Part shown: piece after piece, positions 1 through 6,686 of the stretch
Position numbering within the stretch: the stretch's first letter is position 1
Layout: every line of letters begins with the position of its first letter
NCBI GenBank assembly: GCA_964406505.1
Contig: CAYORX010000031.1
Coordinates: 1 to 13,408 of the forward strand
Source: DTU015 sp964406505
GTDB lineage: Bacteria; Bacillota; Sulfobacillia; Fermentithermobacillales; Fermentithermobacillaceae
DNA: 13,408 bases
Direction: 5' to 3'
Position numbers and translations under genes: made by a program
Notes under the pieces: generated by a model
The model's input: the letters and a program-made list of their open reading frames with translations, nothing else
What the model was told of the DNA's origin: nothing
Databases searched by the model: none

Positions 1-28
1 TTAGGTTTGGTGGCCGCTTATGGCTCAT
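1..28 (-). CDS. Start of an unknown gene leaving the left edge
   Basis: An ATG at 28-26 opens a frame reading MSHKRPPNL before the window ends, so only nine residues are visible and no function can be assigned. The start is supported by a Shine-Dalgarno-like AGAGGA about five bases upstream, and by a strong promoter (108-136) and leader hairpin (58-95) that all point the same way with sensible spacing. The gene reads leftward, like the transposase stub and the DUF4359-like gene to its right, but has its own promoter. Confidence 0.5.
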
Positions 29-50
29 AACAATCCTCTGCTTAATGTAT

Positions 51-95
51 AAAAACGGCCCACCCTGGTCCGCACTAGGAAACTGCGTGGTGGGC
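51..95 (-). promoter_or_regulatory. 5' leader hairpin with U-tract (attenuator/terminator-like)
   Basis: On the minus strand GCCCACC (95-89) pairs perfectly with GGTGGGC (64-58). Inside, CGCA (87-84) pairs with TGCG (74-71), leaving a one-base bulge on the 5' side, a six-base bulge (GACCAG) on the 3' side and a nine-base loop. CG and five Ts follow at once, as in an intrinsic terminator. It begins only about six bases after the predicted transcription start and ends before the ribosome binding site of the gene at 28. Attenuator, small regulatory leader or plain terminator are all possible; it matches no riboswitch class I can name. Confidence 0.5.
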
Positions 96-107
96 TCTGT
101 TATCTTC

Positions 108-136
108 ATTATAACGGCAAATTATGGCTAAATCAA
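108..136 (-). promoter_or_regulatory. Near-consensus sigma-A promoter
   Basis: On the minus strand a -35 box TTGATT (136-131) and a perfect -10 box TATAAT (113-108) are separated by exactly 17 bases. Transcription would start near 101, just before the hairpin at 95-58, giving a leader of roughly 73 bases to the ATG at 28. This is the best-matching promoter I found in the window. Confidence 0.6.
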
Positions 137-279
137 ATAATACTAACCCTTTAGAACCGTGTTCATCTCGCAGTATATAGACACCTCTAGATATTTAGGG
201 CTCCCGGGAGAAACACACGAAAAGCCGCATGCTGCAAATGGGCTGCGATTCACTTTGAACTTGACTTTTTCTGCAACTA

Positions 280-576
280 TCATCTTTTGACTAGACGTAT
301 GTCTTTTGCAAACCAATTTCCCCAGTTTCTGCAGACTAACCTTTGCACTAAGCCCCCAGGGAATTTTAAGTTTGGTTTTTCAATTATGCTTTGGATCAAC
401 TCTTCGTCGGGTACGTTATTCCCTTTAAGTAAAGCAGTCTTTTTGGTTTCGTATTCATTGATATATTTCCTAATGGTTTTACGACTGATCCCCGTTTCCT
501 TCTGAATTTCTCGCTGTGATTTGCCATCGTGAAAATACTTCAAAATGATCTTCTGTTTATCTAGCAAAGTAATCAT
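280..576 (-). pseudogene. istA: IS21-family transposase IstA, N-terminal fragment
   Basis: This 98-codon frame begins with a segment typical of IS21-family IstA: roughly residues 1-47 hold a helix-turn-helix for transposon-end binding, with the motif DGKSQREIQKETGISRKTIRKYI. IstA is normally about 400-500 residues with a DDE integrase core. Here recognisable similarity stops around residue 70, the tail looks frame-shifted, and a stop follows at 280. I see no DDE domain and no istB helper ATPase further left, so this should be a dead remnant. The ATG has a GGGGG run about ten bases upstream, so the original start is probably retained. The left end of the element would lie around 600-660, but I could not fix its border. 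Confidence 0.7.
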
Positions 577-694
577 CTCTTCGGCCCCCTATAAGCCTTA
601 TTACACAGGAAAGCCTATTCTAAGGTGGGGAAGTTTTCAATTATTACCCTGGGTACTTTTAGATTAATACATACACCTGCCATAAACAGGACCT

Positions 695-979
695 TCACTC
701 AGGCACAGATATGGGTATAAAAGATCGTAAAATGCCCAAAACCACTATCTCCCCTGTCCTGTAAATCGTAAATATGCGATAGTTTCGATCGGTGGTCATA
801 ACCTCAATCACGGGACTTGCCAAAGTAGCTATAAGCACCCGCGGTGCCATATGACCTTCCGCAACTCTCAGAGCGCTCTCCTTCATCCATTGAATATATT
901 CGGGTCTGGTGGGATTTGTAGCAACCAAAACTAAGAGCACCAGCAGGATACCTATAATCCTCTTATTGCGCCTACTTAT
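695..979 (-). CDS. Small membrane-anchored DUF4359-like protein, ATA at expected start
   Basis: The coding core holds NPTRPEYIQWM followed by a C-terminal NYRIFTIYRTGE...LGILRSFIP block, which resembles DUF4359 proteins of Firmicutes (function unknown). The first ATG/GTG/TTG in frame is GTG at 940 (81 residues), but that start has no good ribosome binding site and cuts the signal segment. Extending upstream to 979 gives SRRNKRIIGILLVLLVLVA, a textbook basic-plus-hydrophobic anchor, with GGGGGAG six bases before the codon at 979-977. That codon is ATA. So either AUA is used, an ATG has mutated, or the base is a sequence error. The frame closes with a stop at 985 and 994 region: TAG at 994-992. 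The protein would be about 94 residues, exported or membrane-bound. It lies alone between IS remnants. Confidence 0.55.
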   Translation of the reverse strand: MSRRNKRIIGILLVLLVLVATNPTRPEYIQWMKESALRVAEGHMAPRVLIATLASPVIEVMTTDRNYRIFTIYRTGEIVVLGILRSFIPISVPE

Positions 980-1080
980 GAAAATCTCCCCCTATTCAGG
1001 CTGCCCCCGACAACAGAGGGATATGCCCTTGAACATTGGATGGCGGGTCTCAAATACGCGGGTATAACTGATTGCCTTGT

Positions 1081-1245
1081 ATGGCGAAAAGTCGAATAAA
1101 GGAAACCAAACTCTCTGGAAAGGCAGGTGATCACAGAGTGATGGGCATTTTACGACAGATAGTAAGCCTCACTGGCTACAAAAAACCACAAATGGAGTTG
1201 CGACAGTCTTGCCCCAAGACAAAGAGAAAACACAACCCTATGTAG
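1081..1245 (+). CDS. Possible basic 54-residue protein (doubtful)
   Basis: An ATG at 1081 opens a 54-codon frame ending in TAG at 1243-1245. The product begins MAKSRIKETKLSGKAGDHRV and is strongly basic, with a Lys/Arg-rich tail (KTKRKH). I recognise no family. There is no ribosome binding site ahead of the ATG, and an overlapping frame in another register looks equally protein-like, so this may be debris from an older gene rather than a working one. Confidence 0.15.
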   Translation: MAKSRIKETKLSGKAGDHRVMGILRQIVSLTGYKKPQMELRQSCPKTKRKHNPM

Positions 1246-1532
1246 AAACCGAAGTATATAACCTGCAATTTAAGGAAGTTGTACTGCGCAGGTGCAGTTA
1301 TCGGCTCAGTTGTGTAGTAAAGCCATAGGGGTAATCAAAGTTTCCCAGTTCACCATTGTTCAAAAACACGTTTCTACTGCCCGAAATTGATTTTTTTAGC
1401 AATTACAAAGACAGACTTCTAACAGACAAGGCCAGACTTTTCTAAACACCCATTAGGTAACAACCACCAATTTCCCTTCGTAATACTGATTAAGCTGCTA
1501 AAGCGAACCCGGGCAACCTAAAGATTTATCAA

Positions 1533-1573
1533 CGGACATTTTCATTTACCCCTTTGGGGGGTTAATATGTCCG
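1533..1573. repeat. Inverted repeat resembling an insertion-sequence end
   Basis: CGGACAT (1533-1539) is mirrored by ATGTCCG (1567-1573), with a central CCCC-TTT-GGGG hairpin (1549-1559). Just outside lies GTATAGTTGACA (1574-1585). Repeated TGTCCG/TGTCAA-type words around a C-run/G-run are, from memory, typical of the ends of several bacterial insertion sequences. A minus-strand frame (about 1697 to 1542; residues such as WPGEKEQALKAWM) runs into it and stops there, as transposase C-termini often do, but I cannot name a family. Confidence 0.35.
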
Positions 1574-1756
1574 CGTATAGTTGACACACTCTACCTAATA
1601 TTTGCTTCTGATGCATCCAAGCCTTTAGTGCTTGTTCTTTTTCGCCCGGCCAACTGCGATGGAATCTCCCATAAAGATCAATACTACTACACTACATTGT
1701 GAATCCTGATCTTGCCAACTGAGAAGGGTTTTGTGCACGGTAAAAAGAACAGTGGT

Positions 1757-1784
1757 TTGAGGCTACCAACAGCATCTATATCAT
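1757..1784 (+). promoter_or_regulatory. Weak promoter candidate for the CotH-like gene
   Basis: TTGAGG (1757-1762) and TATCAT (1779-1784) are spaced by 16 bases, a partial sigma-A match about 145 bases ahead of the start at 1928. Both boxes deviate from consensus, so this is only a candidate; I found no convincing sporulation-sigma motif either. Confidence 0.2.
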
Positions 1785-1927
1785 TACGATATCGCTACTC
1801 CTAAATAGACATTGTAAAAAGTAGATGCTTTGATGCAGCCTTGCAACAATGGCTAAGACAGAAAATCGATTAGGAATTGTGTGAACCAATCTAACATTGT
1901 CTGGGACACAGCCAATAAACAGAAAGG

Positions 1928-3532
1928 ATGATGGTATTGAAACGCGTAAAAAACGCATTGAAGGTGCTATGCATCTTGATAGCGGTGGCATTCATTTTAT
2001 CGATAGCACCGACAACCATCTGGTCCCAAAGTGTGGCTAACGCAGGTTCTAGTGATGCAAAAGACGACTCTCCCCACAACAACACTGAGTTTATCGATCG
2101 AACCGGCGGAACGAAAAGTAGCAAAACGGCAGTCGAAAGACTTGTGAAAATTGCCTCCCTAGCCGAAGGGATAGACAGGGATTTCGTTTTCCCTTTTTGC
2201 TATGAAAATAACACAGAACAGTTTAATGAAATAGAAGGGCGATTAGAAACCGTAGAAAATGGGCTCGATACGCTTAGATTTGATATAGAAAATTTGAAGA
2301 TGAATAAGATCCCAATTTTACCTGGTAATATCGTATCCATTCCCGAGCCTACATCGCTCATGTACATAAACTTTGAAACCCACGGTCAGGAATTACCTAC
2401 GGACAAGAAAACAACCATATACGGCACTTTACAGATCGTGTCTGATGGTGCCTTTTTTGAATGCTGGTCAAGACTAAAGGTGCAGGGTGGCTCATCCGCA
2501 AAACGGGATAAGAAGAACTGGACTTTTGAGTGCTATAAGGACAGCACAAAGGCCGAGCGCATTTACCTTAAGACAGGTAATTGGGCTGTCTCCAATGATA
2601 AATCTGTTTCCAAGGCTGAGTGGAATGACTGTTCGTTCATACGAAACACAATCCTTGGGCTGATTTGGGGCGATATGGTTAATTCAAGATCTGGGTGGCC
2701 GAAAAATGAAGTGGAAACCCCTTTGGTGGGAAATCATGATACATCGGGATGGTTTTCTGGGGCTACAGGCCATACTGAAGGTTTCCCAGCAGTTCAGTTT
2801 ATAGATGGCGAATTTTACGGACTTTCGACTTGGTACAGATGGAAAGATACAGCTAACTATAATCTTGACCCGTTAAACCCCAAACACTATCAGTTAGACA
2901 CTTCGAACCATACTCCGTGGTGGGAGATAACCACGGAAGATTTTAAGACTAGATCGCCTGAGGTTTGGGGTCCAGAGCATGAAGAGGATTTAAACAGATT
3001 CAAAAAATATGCAGGGAAAACCGGTTGGGCTTTCCGGCAAACTTTTGAAGAGGCTTTCGACACACAAAACGCCATAGACTATTTCATCTTCCTGCAATTT
3101 TGTCACCTAACGGATAATAGGGAAAAGAACACACAGATTATTTCATATGACGGGCAAAAGTGGTTTTTCCTTCCTTACGATCTTGACGCTTCGCTGGGAA
3201 TCTCATGGGACGGAAAAGGGGAAATACGCTCACCCAAGTCCATTCTAATCAGCAAAACATCGGATAGATTCTGGGGTAAAGTGTATCGTGCCTTCCCAAA
3301 AGATATTGAAAATCGATATGCTGAGCTTCGCGACAAAAATATCTTAAGCATTGATAACATTTACAAGCATGTAACTGAACGAGCCAGTCGGTTTACTCCG
3401 AGGCTCCTTGCGGCTGAATACGAAAAATGGCCCGACAAACCTAATAACGTAAGTCATGCACAAACTCTTGCATGGATACGCGACCATATTCCCTATCTTG
3501 ACACCTGGTTTAATTACAATCCTGATAACTAG
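1928..3532 (+). CDS. Membrane-anchored/secreted CotH-kinase-family protein
   Basis: The 534-residue product has a basic start and a hydrophobic export or anchor segment (about 11-33), a hydrophilic linker, a short coiled coil (about 96-126) and a CotH-type atypical kinase domain from about 140. Visible landmarks are the glycine/serine-rich nucleotide-binding stretch KVQGGSSAKRDKKNW (184-198), the HLTDNREKN block (393-401) and the YDLD..LG block (417-424) with acidic residues (D396, D418, D420) suited to metal and ATP binding. CotH proteins are secretory-type kinases; Bacillus CotH phosphorylates spore coat proteins. The SIPEPTSLM entry and overall layout remind me more of phage/tail-associated CotH proteins, an inference from memory. 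AAAGG lies directly before a double ATG; starts at 1928, 1931 or TTG 1937 are all possible. It is a lone gene convergent with the polysaccharide operon, so its substrate is unknown. Confidence 0.8.
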   Translation: MMVLKRVKNALKVLCILIAVAFILSIAPTTIWSQSVANAGSSDAKDDSPHNNTEFIDRTGGTKSSKTAVERLVKIASLAEGIDRDFVFPFCYENNTEQFNEIEGRLETVENGLDTLRFDIENLKMNKIPILPGNIVSIPEPTSLMYINFETHGQELPTDKKTTIYGTLQIVSDGAFFECWSRLKVQGGSSAKRDKKNWTFECYKDSTKAERIYLKTGNWAVSNDKSVSKAEWNDCSFIRNTILGLIWGDMVNSRSGWPKNEVETPLVGNHDTSGWFSGATGHTEGFPAVQFIDGEFYGLSTWYRWKDTANYNLDPLNPKHYQLDTSNHTPWWEITTEDFKTRSPEVWGPEHEEDLNRFKKYAGKTGWAFRQTFEEAFDTQNAIDYFIFLQFCHLTDNREKNTQIISYDGQKWFFLPYDLDASLGISWDGKGEIRSPKSILISKTSDRFWGKVYRAFPKDIENRYAELRDKNILSIDNIYKHVTERASRFTPRLLAAEYEKWPDKPNNVSHAQTLAWIRDHIPYLDTWFNYNPDN

Positions 3533-3871
3533 GCAGTTTTTTGGGAGGGGTAAGTTGAACCACAGTTTATTAGGTCGCCGAAGTAGTGTAGAACGAATAT
3601 TTCGGCGATCTTCTTTCCCGAACTCTTTATCGCATTATCAAAGGTGAACTAAAGTTGCTAGATTGGCGGAGCAAAATGTCGATCAGATAGATACTAGAAT
3701 AAGCATTTTTTCAAATCAAGTCTCTAGAACACAAATTGGGAGCCGCTATCAATTAAGGTTACATACTCAGGTGTTCTTTACCTTTTCACATTAGCGAAAT
3801 TGCCGCATGCCCCAAGCATTCCGCTTTAAGTGCGCCACGCAAGTCAATGTACATATATGAGTTTTCGGGCA
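3533..3871. other. Convergent intergenic region
   Basis: This 339-base gap separates the converging CotH-like gene and the last gene of the polysaccharide operon. It holds the hairpin at 3575-3608, a strong GGGAGGGG just before a TTG that opens a 30-codon frame (3555-3647) of no recognisable content, and a startless 46-codon frame around 3649-3796 whose product (RLAEQNVDQIDTRISIF) looks helical. I see no clear intrinsic terminator for the minus-strand operon. Confidence 0.5.
3575..3608 (+). terminator. Hairpin terminator candidate behind the CotH-like gene
   Basis: TCGCCGAA (3575-3582) pairs perfectly with TTCGGCGA (3601-3608) around an 18-base loop, starting 43 bases after the stop codon. 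A pyrimidine run TCTTCTTTCCC follows on the plus strand, whereas the minus-strand side has no T-run, so it would serve the CotH-like gene. The loop is long and the T-tract poor, so efficiency is uncertain. Confidence 0.35.
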
Positions 3872-4822
3872 CTACGTTGTGTCTCTTCGATAACGATACC
3901 AATTTACTGTAGACCGCAGTCCATCATGAAGACTTACAGAAGGTTGAAATCCCAAGACTTTCTGAATCCTTTGGATGTCAGCAGAAGAATGTTTGATATC
4001 CCCTTCCCTTTCAGGTTCGTGCTCAGCCGGGAGATTAGATCCCATTATGCGGTTGAGCGTACTCACTAGCTCGTTCAGTGTGACACTTTCGCCGGTAGCA
4101 ACATTGAACACCTGACCCGCATCGTGATTACCGGTGGCTGCTAGTATATTGGCTGCTACCACATCATCCACATGGACAAAATCCCGCGACTGCTTACCAT
4201 CACCGTATATAGTCGGACTTTTACCTTCCAACATTCTATTTATAAATGCGGGGATAACCGCTGCATATTGGGAATTGGGATTTTGATAGGGCCCGTACAC
4301 ATTAAAATATCTTAAACAGGTTGTATGTAGGCCTTTCATTGCCGCATAAAATCGTGCATACATTTCACCGGTGTATTTCGCTATAGCATAAGGTGACACC
4401 GGTGCTACAGACTGTCCTTCCGATTTTGGCTGTTCTGGGAGTTTCCCATATACGGCTGATGAACTGGCGATCACGACTCTTTTAACCCCTGACTGCACTG
4501 CGGCTTCCAAAATGTTAAGGGTACCTGTTACGTTTATTTCATTGCAACGCGAAGGATTTTCCACTGACTCGGGTACTGATGTCAACGCGGCCTGATGAAA
4601 TACTACATCGGCCCCAACAAAAAATGTTCGGAGATAATCCAAATTCCCTATTTTCTTTTCGACAAATTCTAACCGTCCCTCTACACCATCCAAGTTTTCC
4701 AGGCTACCTGACGAAAGGTCGTCTATAATTTTTACGTGGGTACCTTTCCCCACCAAAGCTTTCACTAGGTGCGAACCAATAAACCCAGCACCACCTGTCA
4801 CGACACATGAGCGAATAGTCAT
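3872..4822 (-). CDS. NAD-dependent UDP-sugar 4-epimerase (first paralogue)
   Basis: A 316-residue short-chain dehydrogenase/reductase of the extended (GalE/WbpP) type. The Rossmann motif TGGAGFIG (residues 9-16) binds NAD, SSSAVYG supplies the active-site Ser, and Y145-x3-K149 (SPYAIAKY) is the catalytic pair. The RYFNVYGPYQNP and YAAVIP blocks resemble UDP-GlcNAc/UDP-GalNAc and UDP-uronate 4-epimerases. It would interconvert C4 epimers of a UDP-sugar in the cytoplasm for glycan synthesis. I chose the ATG at 4822, which has AAGGGG nine bases upstream; an ATG at 4855 would add 11 residues, has no ribosome binding site and overlaps the preceding small gene. It is the last gene of the operon, 25 bases after the 57-residue gene. 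It is clearly a relative of the epimerase at 7923-8861. Exact substrate is unknown. Confidence 0.85.
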   Translation of the reverse strand: MTIRSCVVTGGAGFIGSHLVKALVGKGTHVKIIDDLSSGSLENLDGVEGRLEFVEKKIGNLDYLRTFFVGADVVFHQAALTSVPESVENPSRCNEINVTGTLNILEAAVQSGVKRVVIASSSAVYGKLPEQPKSEGQSVAPVSPYAIAKYTGEMYARFYAAMKGLHTTCLRYFNVYGPYQNPNSQYAAVIPAFINRMLEGKSPTIYGDGKQSRDFVHVDDVVAANILAATGNHDAGQVFNVATGESVTLNELVSTLNRIMGSNLPAEHEPEREGDIKHSSADIQRIQKVLGFQPSVSLHDGLRSTVNWYRYRRDTT

Positions 4823-4847
4823 GGGATCGGGCCCCTTACTGAATCTC

Positions 4848-5021
4848 TTATTCATGAGAAGTTTCTTTGGATTTCTTTAAGTCAACGTTTTCTTTGTCTA
4901 GTACGGAAGTCAATGTGGTTACTGCTTGTCGAAGAGCCTCATGTTCAAGCCTAGAAAGATTATGCTCACCCGCATTGTCATAAAGTCGTTGTAAAAAAAA
5001 GATGGTACTCTTTAAATCCAT
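4848..5021 (-). CDS. Small helical hypothetical protein, 57 residues, inside the operon
   Basis: ATG at 5021-5019 opens a 57-codon frame ending with TAA at 4850-4848. A strong GGAGGG (5034-5029) sits seven bases upstream. It begins 15 bases after the phosphoglycosyltransferase stop and ends 25 bases before the epimerase start, the tight spacing expected of a translated operon member. The product (MDLKSTIFFLQRLYDNAGEH at its start) has no signal or membrane segment and looks like one amphipathic helix (LSRLEHEALRQAVTTL) with a charged lysine/glutamate-rich tail. I recognise no family. Codons 7-9 contain a run of eight Ts, a possible slippage site. A competing 36-codon frame starts at an ATG directly abutting the GGAGGG, which is too close to be favoured. 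Its position suggests a small partner of the membrane transferase or epimerase, which is inference only. Confidence 0.65.
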   Translation of the reverse strand: MDLKSTIFFLQRLYDNAGEHNLSRLEHEALRQAVTTLTSVLDKENVDLKKSKETSHE

Positions 5022-5036
5022 ACTTCATCCCTCCGT

Positions 5037-6407
5037 TTACTGACCAGGCAGGTTTATACGGCCGCTTAATGCCTCAGTCTGCTTGGTAACTCCCCTTGCT
5101 GATTGGGGCTTAAATGGGATCCTCAATGTCTGAAGCAGTATCTGAAAATCAAGCCACGGTGAATAGTTTTTAATGTAATACAGATCATACCTTAGCTTGT
5201 CCTCAGGCAAGGTATCATAGCACCCCATTATTTGCGCTAGCCCGGTTATCCCAGGTTTAACTTTCAATCTGTATTCGTAGGCAGGGATTTCATCAGCAAA
5301 TTGCTGAACAAAATAAGGTCTCTCTGGCCTTGGTCCAACAAGACTCATTTCACCTTTTAGCACATTTATAAGTTGGGGGAATTCATCTAACCTGGTTTTC
5401 CTAAGCCATTTACCCACTTTAGTTATACGGGGGTCGTCACCTGCCGCGAAAACAGGACCTGTTACCTTTTCTGCATCTTTAACCATAGTCCTAAATTTGA
5501 TTACCTTGAATTTTGTTCCGCCCTGTCCCACCCTTGGCTGTTTGTAGAATACGGGACCCGGCGAATTTAGAGGTATTACGACGGCCAAAAAAATAAACAA
5601 GGGAGAAAGAACAATTAACCCTATTAAGGAGGCCGCAAAGTCAAAACACCTTTTTAGCAGTCGAAAGATGGGTTGAATCTCCAAAGGTTCTATCCTAAAC
5701 ACAGCCACATCATCCACGCTGTCCATGGTAACTTTGTGCATCATAATCTCATATATGCTAGGGATAAGTATGACTTCTTTGTCTTGTTCAAGGCTGAGTG
5801 CCACAATTCGTTCTTTGAGGGACTGAGAAACCGATCCGTTGATACAAATTACCGTAGACGTTTTAATCGCCTTTTCTACTTCATCAAAACTTTCTCCTGA
5901 AACAACATCTTTAATTTCATGCTTCTTCCCTAACAATGAATAGAGGCCGTTGGAAAATACGTCATCGAGTTTACTATTGGCACCGATGATGGCAACAGTT
6001 TTCTTGGGTTCTGATTGTTCAAACATGTACTGCAAAAAACACCGCCAAACTGACAAAAGTCCCAGCTGCATGAATCCCCCCAGCACTAAAACATACCTTG
6101 GGAAACTAAACCCCCGAAGAAAAAAAGTCATGGCAGCAGTAAAGACGTTTAAAATAAGGACAGACAGGCTAATATTGTAAATGATTTCACTGTAATGTCT
6201 GGTGCGGCGGGTATAAAGTCCAAAGGACCAAAAAAGCCCCACAAGAACTATGCTCATAAAAGGAATTAGTCGAACAAAAGGTTCAAAGTTGGAAGCGGGA
6301 ATATTTCCTCCAAACCTAAGGTGAAAAACAATATATACGGCAGCATTAGCCAAGGCTACATCTAATACTGAAGCACCTATAAACCCCCGCCTAGATGAAT
6401 TCACCAA
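5037..6407 (-). CDS. Polyprenyl-phosphate sugar-1-phosphate transferase (EPS initiating enzyme)
   Basis: This 456-residue protein has the layout of polyprenyl glycosylphosphotransferases (WbaP/WcaJ/CpsE type). It has four or so N-terminal membrane segments (about 10-30, 44-64, 78-98, 103-124), a cytosolic nucleotide-binding-like middle domain (from KKTVAIIGA, 135) and a C-terminal bacterial sugar transferase domain preceded by a membrane/re-entrant helix (257-280). In that domain FKVIKFRTM (300-308), the catalytic Asp-Glu in TRLDEFPQ (D341-E342), GPRPERP (358-364) and KPGITG (384-389) are all present. It moves a sugar-1-phosphate from a UDP-sugar to undecaprenyl phosphate at the inner leaflet, beginning a repeat unit. 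The start is TTG at 6407 or GTG at 6404, both downstream of GGGGTGAG. The next gene follows within 15 bases. The sugar transferred cannot be read from the sequence. Confidence 0.93.
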   Translation of the reverse strand: MVNSSRRGFIGASVLDVALANAAVYIVFHLRFGGNIPASNFEPFVRLIPFMSIVLVGLFWSFGLYTRRTRHYSEIIYNISLSVLILNVFTAAMTFFLRGFSFPRYVLVLGGFMQLGLLSVWRCFLQYMFEQSEPKKTVAIIGANSKLDDVFSNGLYSLLGKKHEIKDVVSGESFDEVEKAIKTSTVICINGSVSQSLKERIVALSLEQDKEVILIPSIYEIMMHKVTMDSVDDVAVFRIEPLEIQPIFRLLKRCFDFAASLIGLIVLSPLFIFLAVVIPLNSPGPVFYKQPRVGQGGTKFKVIKFRTMVKDAEKVTGPVFAAGDDPRITKVGKWLRKTRLDEFPQLINVLKGEMSLVGPRPERPYFVQQFADEIPAYEYRLKVKPGITGLAQIMGCYDTLPEDKLRYDLYYIKNYSPWLDFQILLQTLRIPFKPQSARGVTKQTEALSGRINLPGQ

Positions 6408-6686
6408 TACTCACCCCGGATGTATATTCAAGGCCAAATCTGAAGATCCTGCAAACCTCAAAACATACCGCTAACAAGTTTCCAACTCTCATCAACGTTA
6501 CCTCAAACGTTTTCATAACTTATTACATAATGTTACAGTCTATTGACTCAGTTACGTTGTTAAAATCAAGCCGTAGATTTCAAAATTCTGCCGCAATCAT
6601 GTTTAAAGCCCCTATTGTTTCCTGCACTAATTATGGGAAACACTGGGCACTGTTGGACAAAGATACATAAGGGCAAAAACAATCAA
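6408..6686. other. 279-base intra-operon gap
   Basis: All neighbouring genes run on the minus strand, yet this gap is unusually long for the operon. I found no minus-strand promoter with two good boxes, no clear terminator and no gene. AACGTT occurs twice (within 6490-6515). An internal promoter or a deleted gene would explain the length, but nothing in the sequence proves either. Confidence 0.4.

Larger units (their letters stand above)
980..1927. other. Long gene-poor stretch with decayed frames and inverted repeats
   Basis: About 950 bases hold no gene I can support. Visible elements are a basic 54-codon frame at 1081-1245 without a ribosome binding site, a second frame in another register across roughly 1132-1313 with no start codon, the small palindrome ATCAC-AGA-GTGAT (1130-1142), the tiny hairpin GTCTTG-CCC-CAAGAC (1206-1220), and the IS-end-like repeat at 1533-1573 with a short frame running into it. 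The picture is of eroded mobile-element or gene debris upstream of the CotH-like gene. Confidence 0.5.

Noticed and set aside
1206..1220. Perfect 6-bp hairpin GTCTTG-CCC-CAAGAC as a terminator
   Set aside because: No T-run follows on either strand and no gene ends beside it.
1000..1250. Possible riboswitch (structured-looking G-rich stretch)
   Set aside because: I compared it with remembered cores of cyclic-di-GMP, cobalamin and TPP riboswitches and found no match.
3555..3647. 30-codon TTG-started frame behind a strong GGGAGGGG
   Set aside because: The product has no recognisable content and the frame contains the terminator-like hairpin; the purine run alone is not enough.
3649..3796. Startless 46-codon frame with helical-looking product after the CotH-like gene
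   Set aside because: No start codon and no family; could be chance. Kept only as a note in the intergenic entry.
3830..4069. 79-codon plus-strand frame
   Set aside because: Shadow antisense to the C-terminus of the epimerase; no ribosome binding site or domain.
4823..4855. Longer start (ATG 4855) for the epimerase
   Set aside because: No ribosome binding site, overlaps the upstream small gene, and adds residues ahead of the NAD-binding fold that relatives do not need.
6395..6670. 91-codon plus-strand frame across the intra-operon gap
   Set aside because: No ribosome binding site, no recognisable domain, and opposite in direction to every neighbour; its start overlaps the transferase gene.
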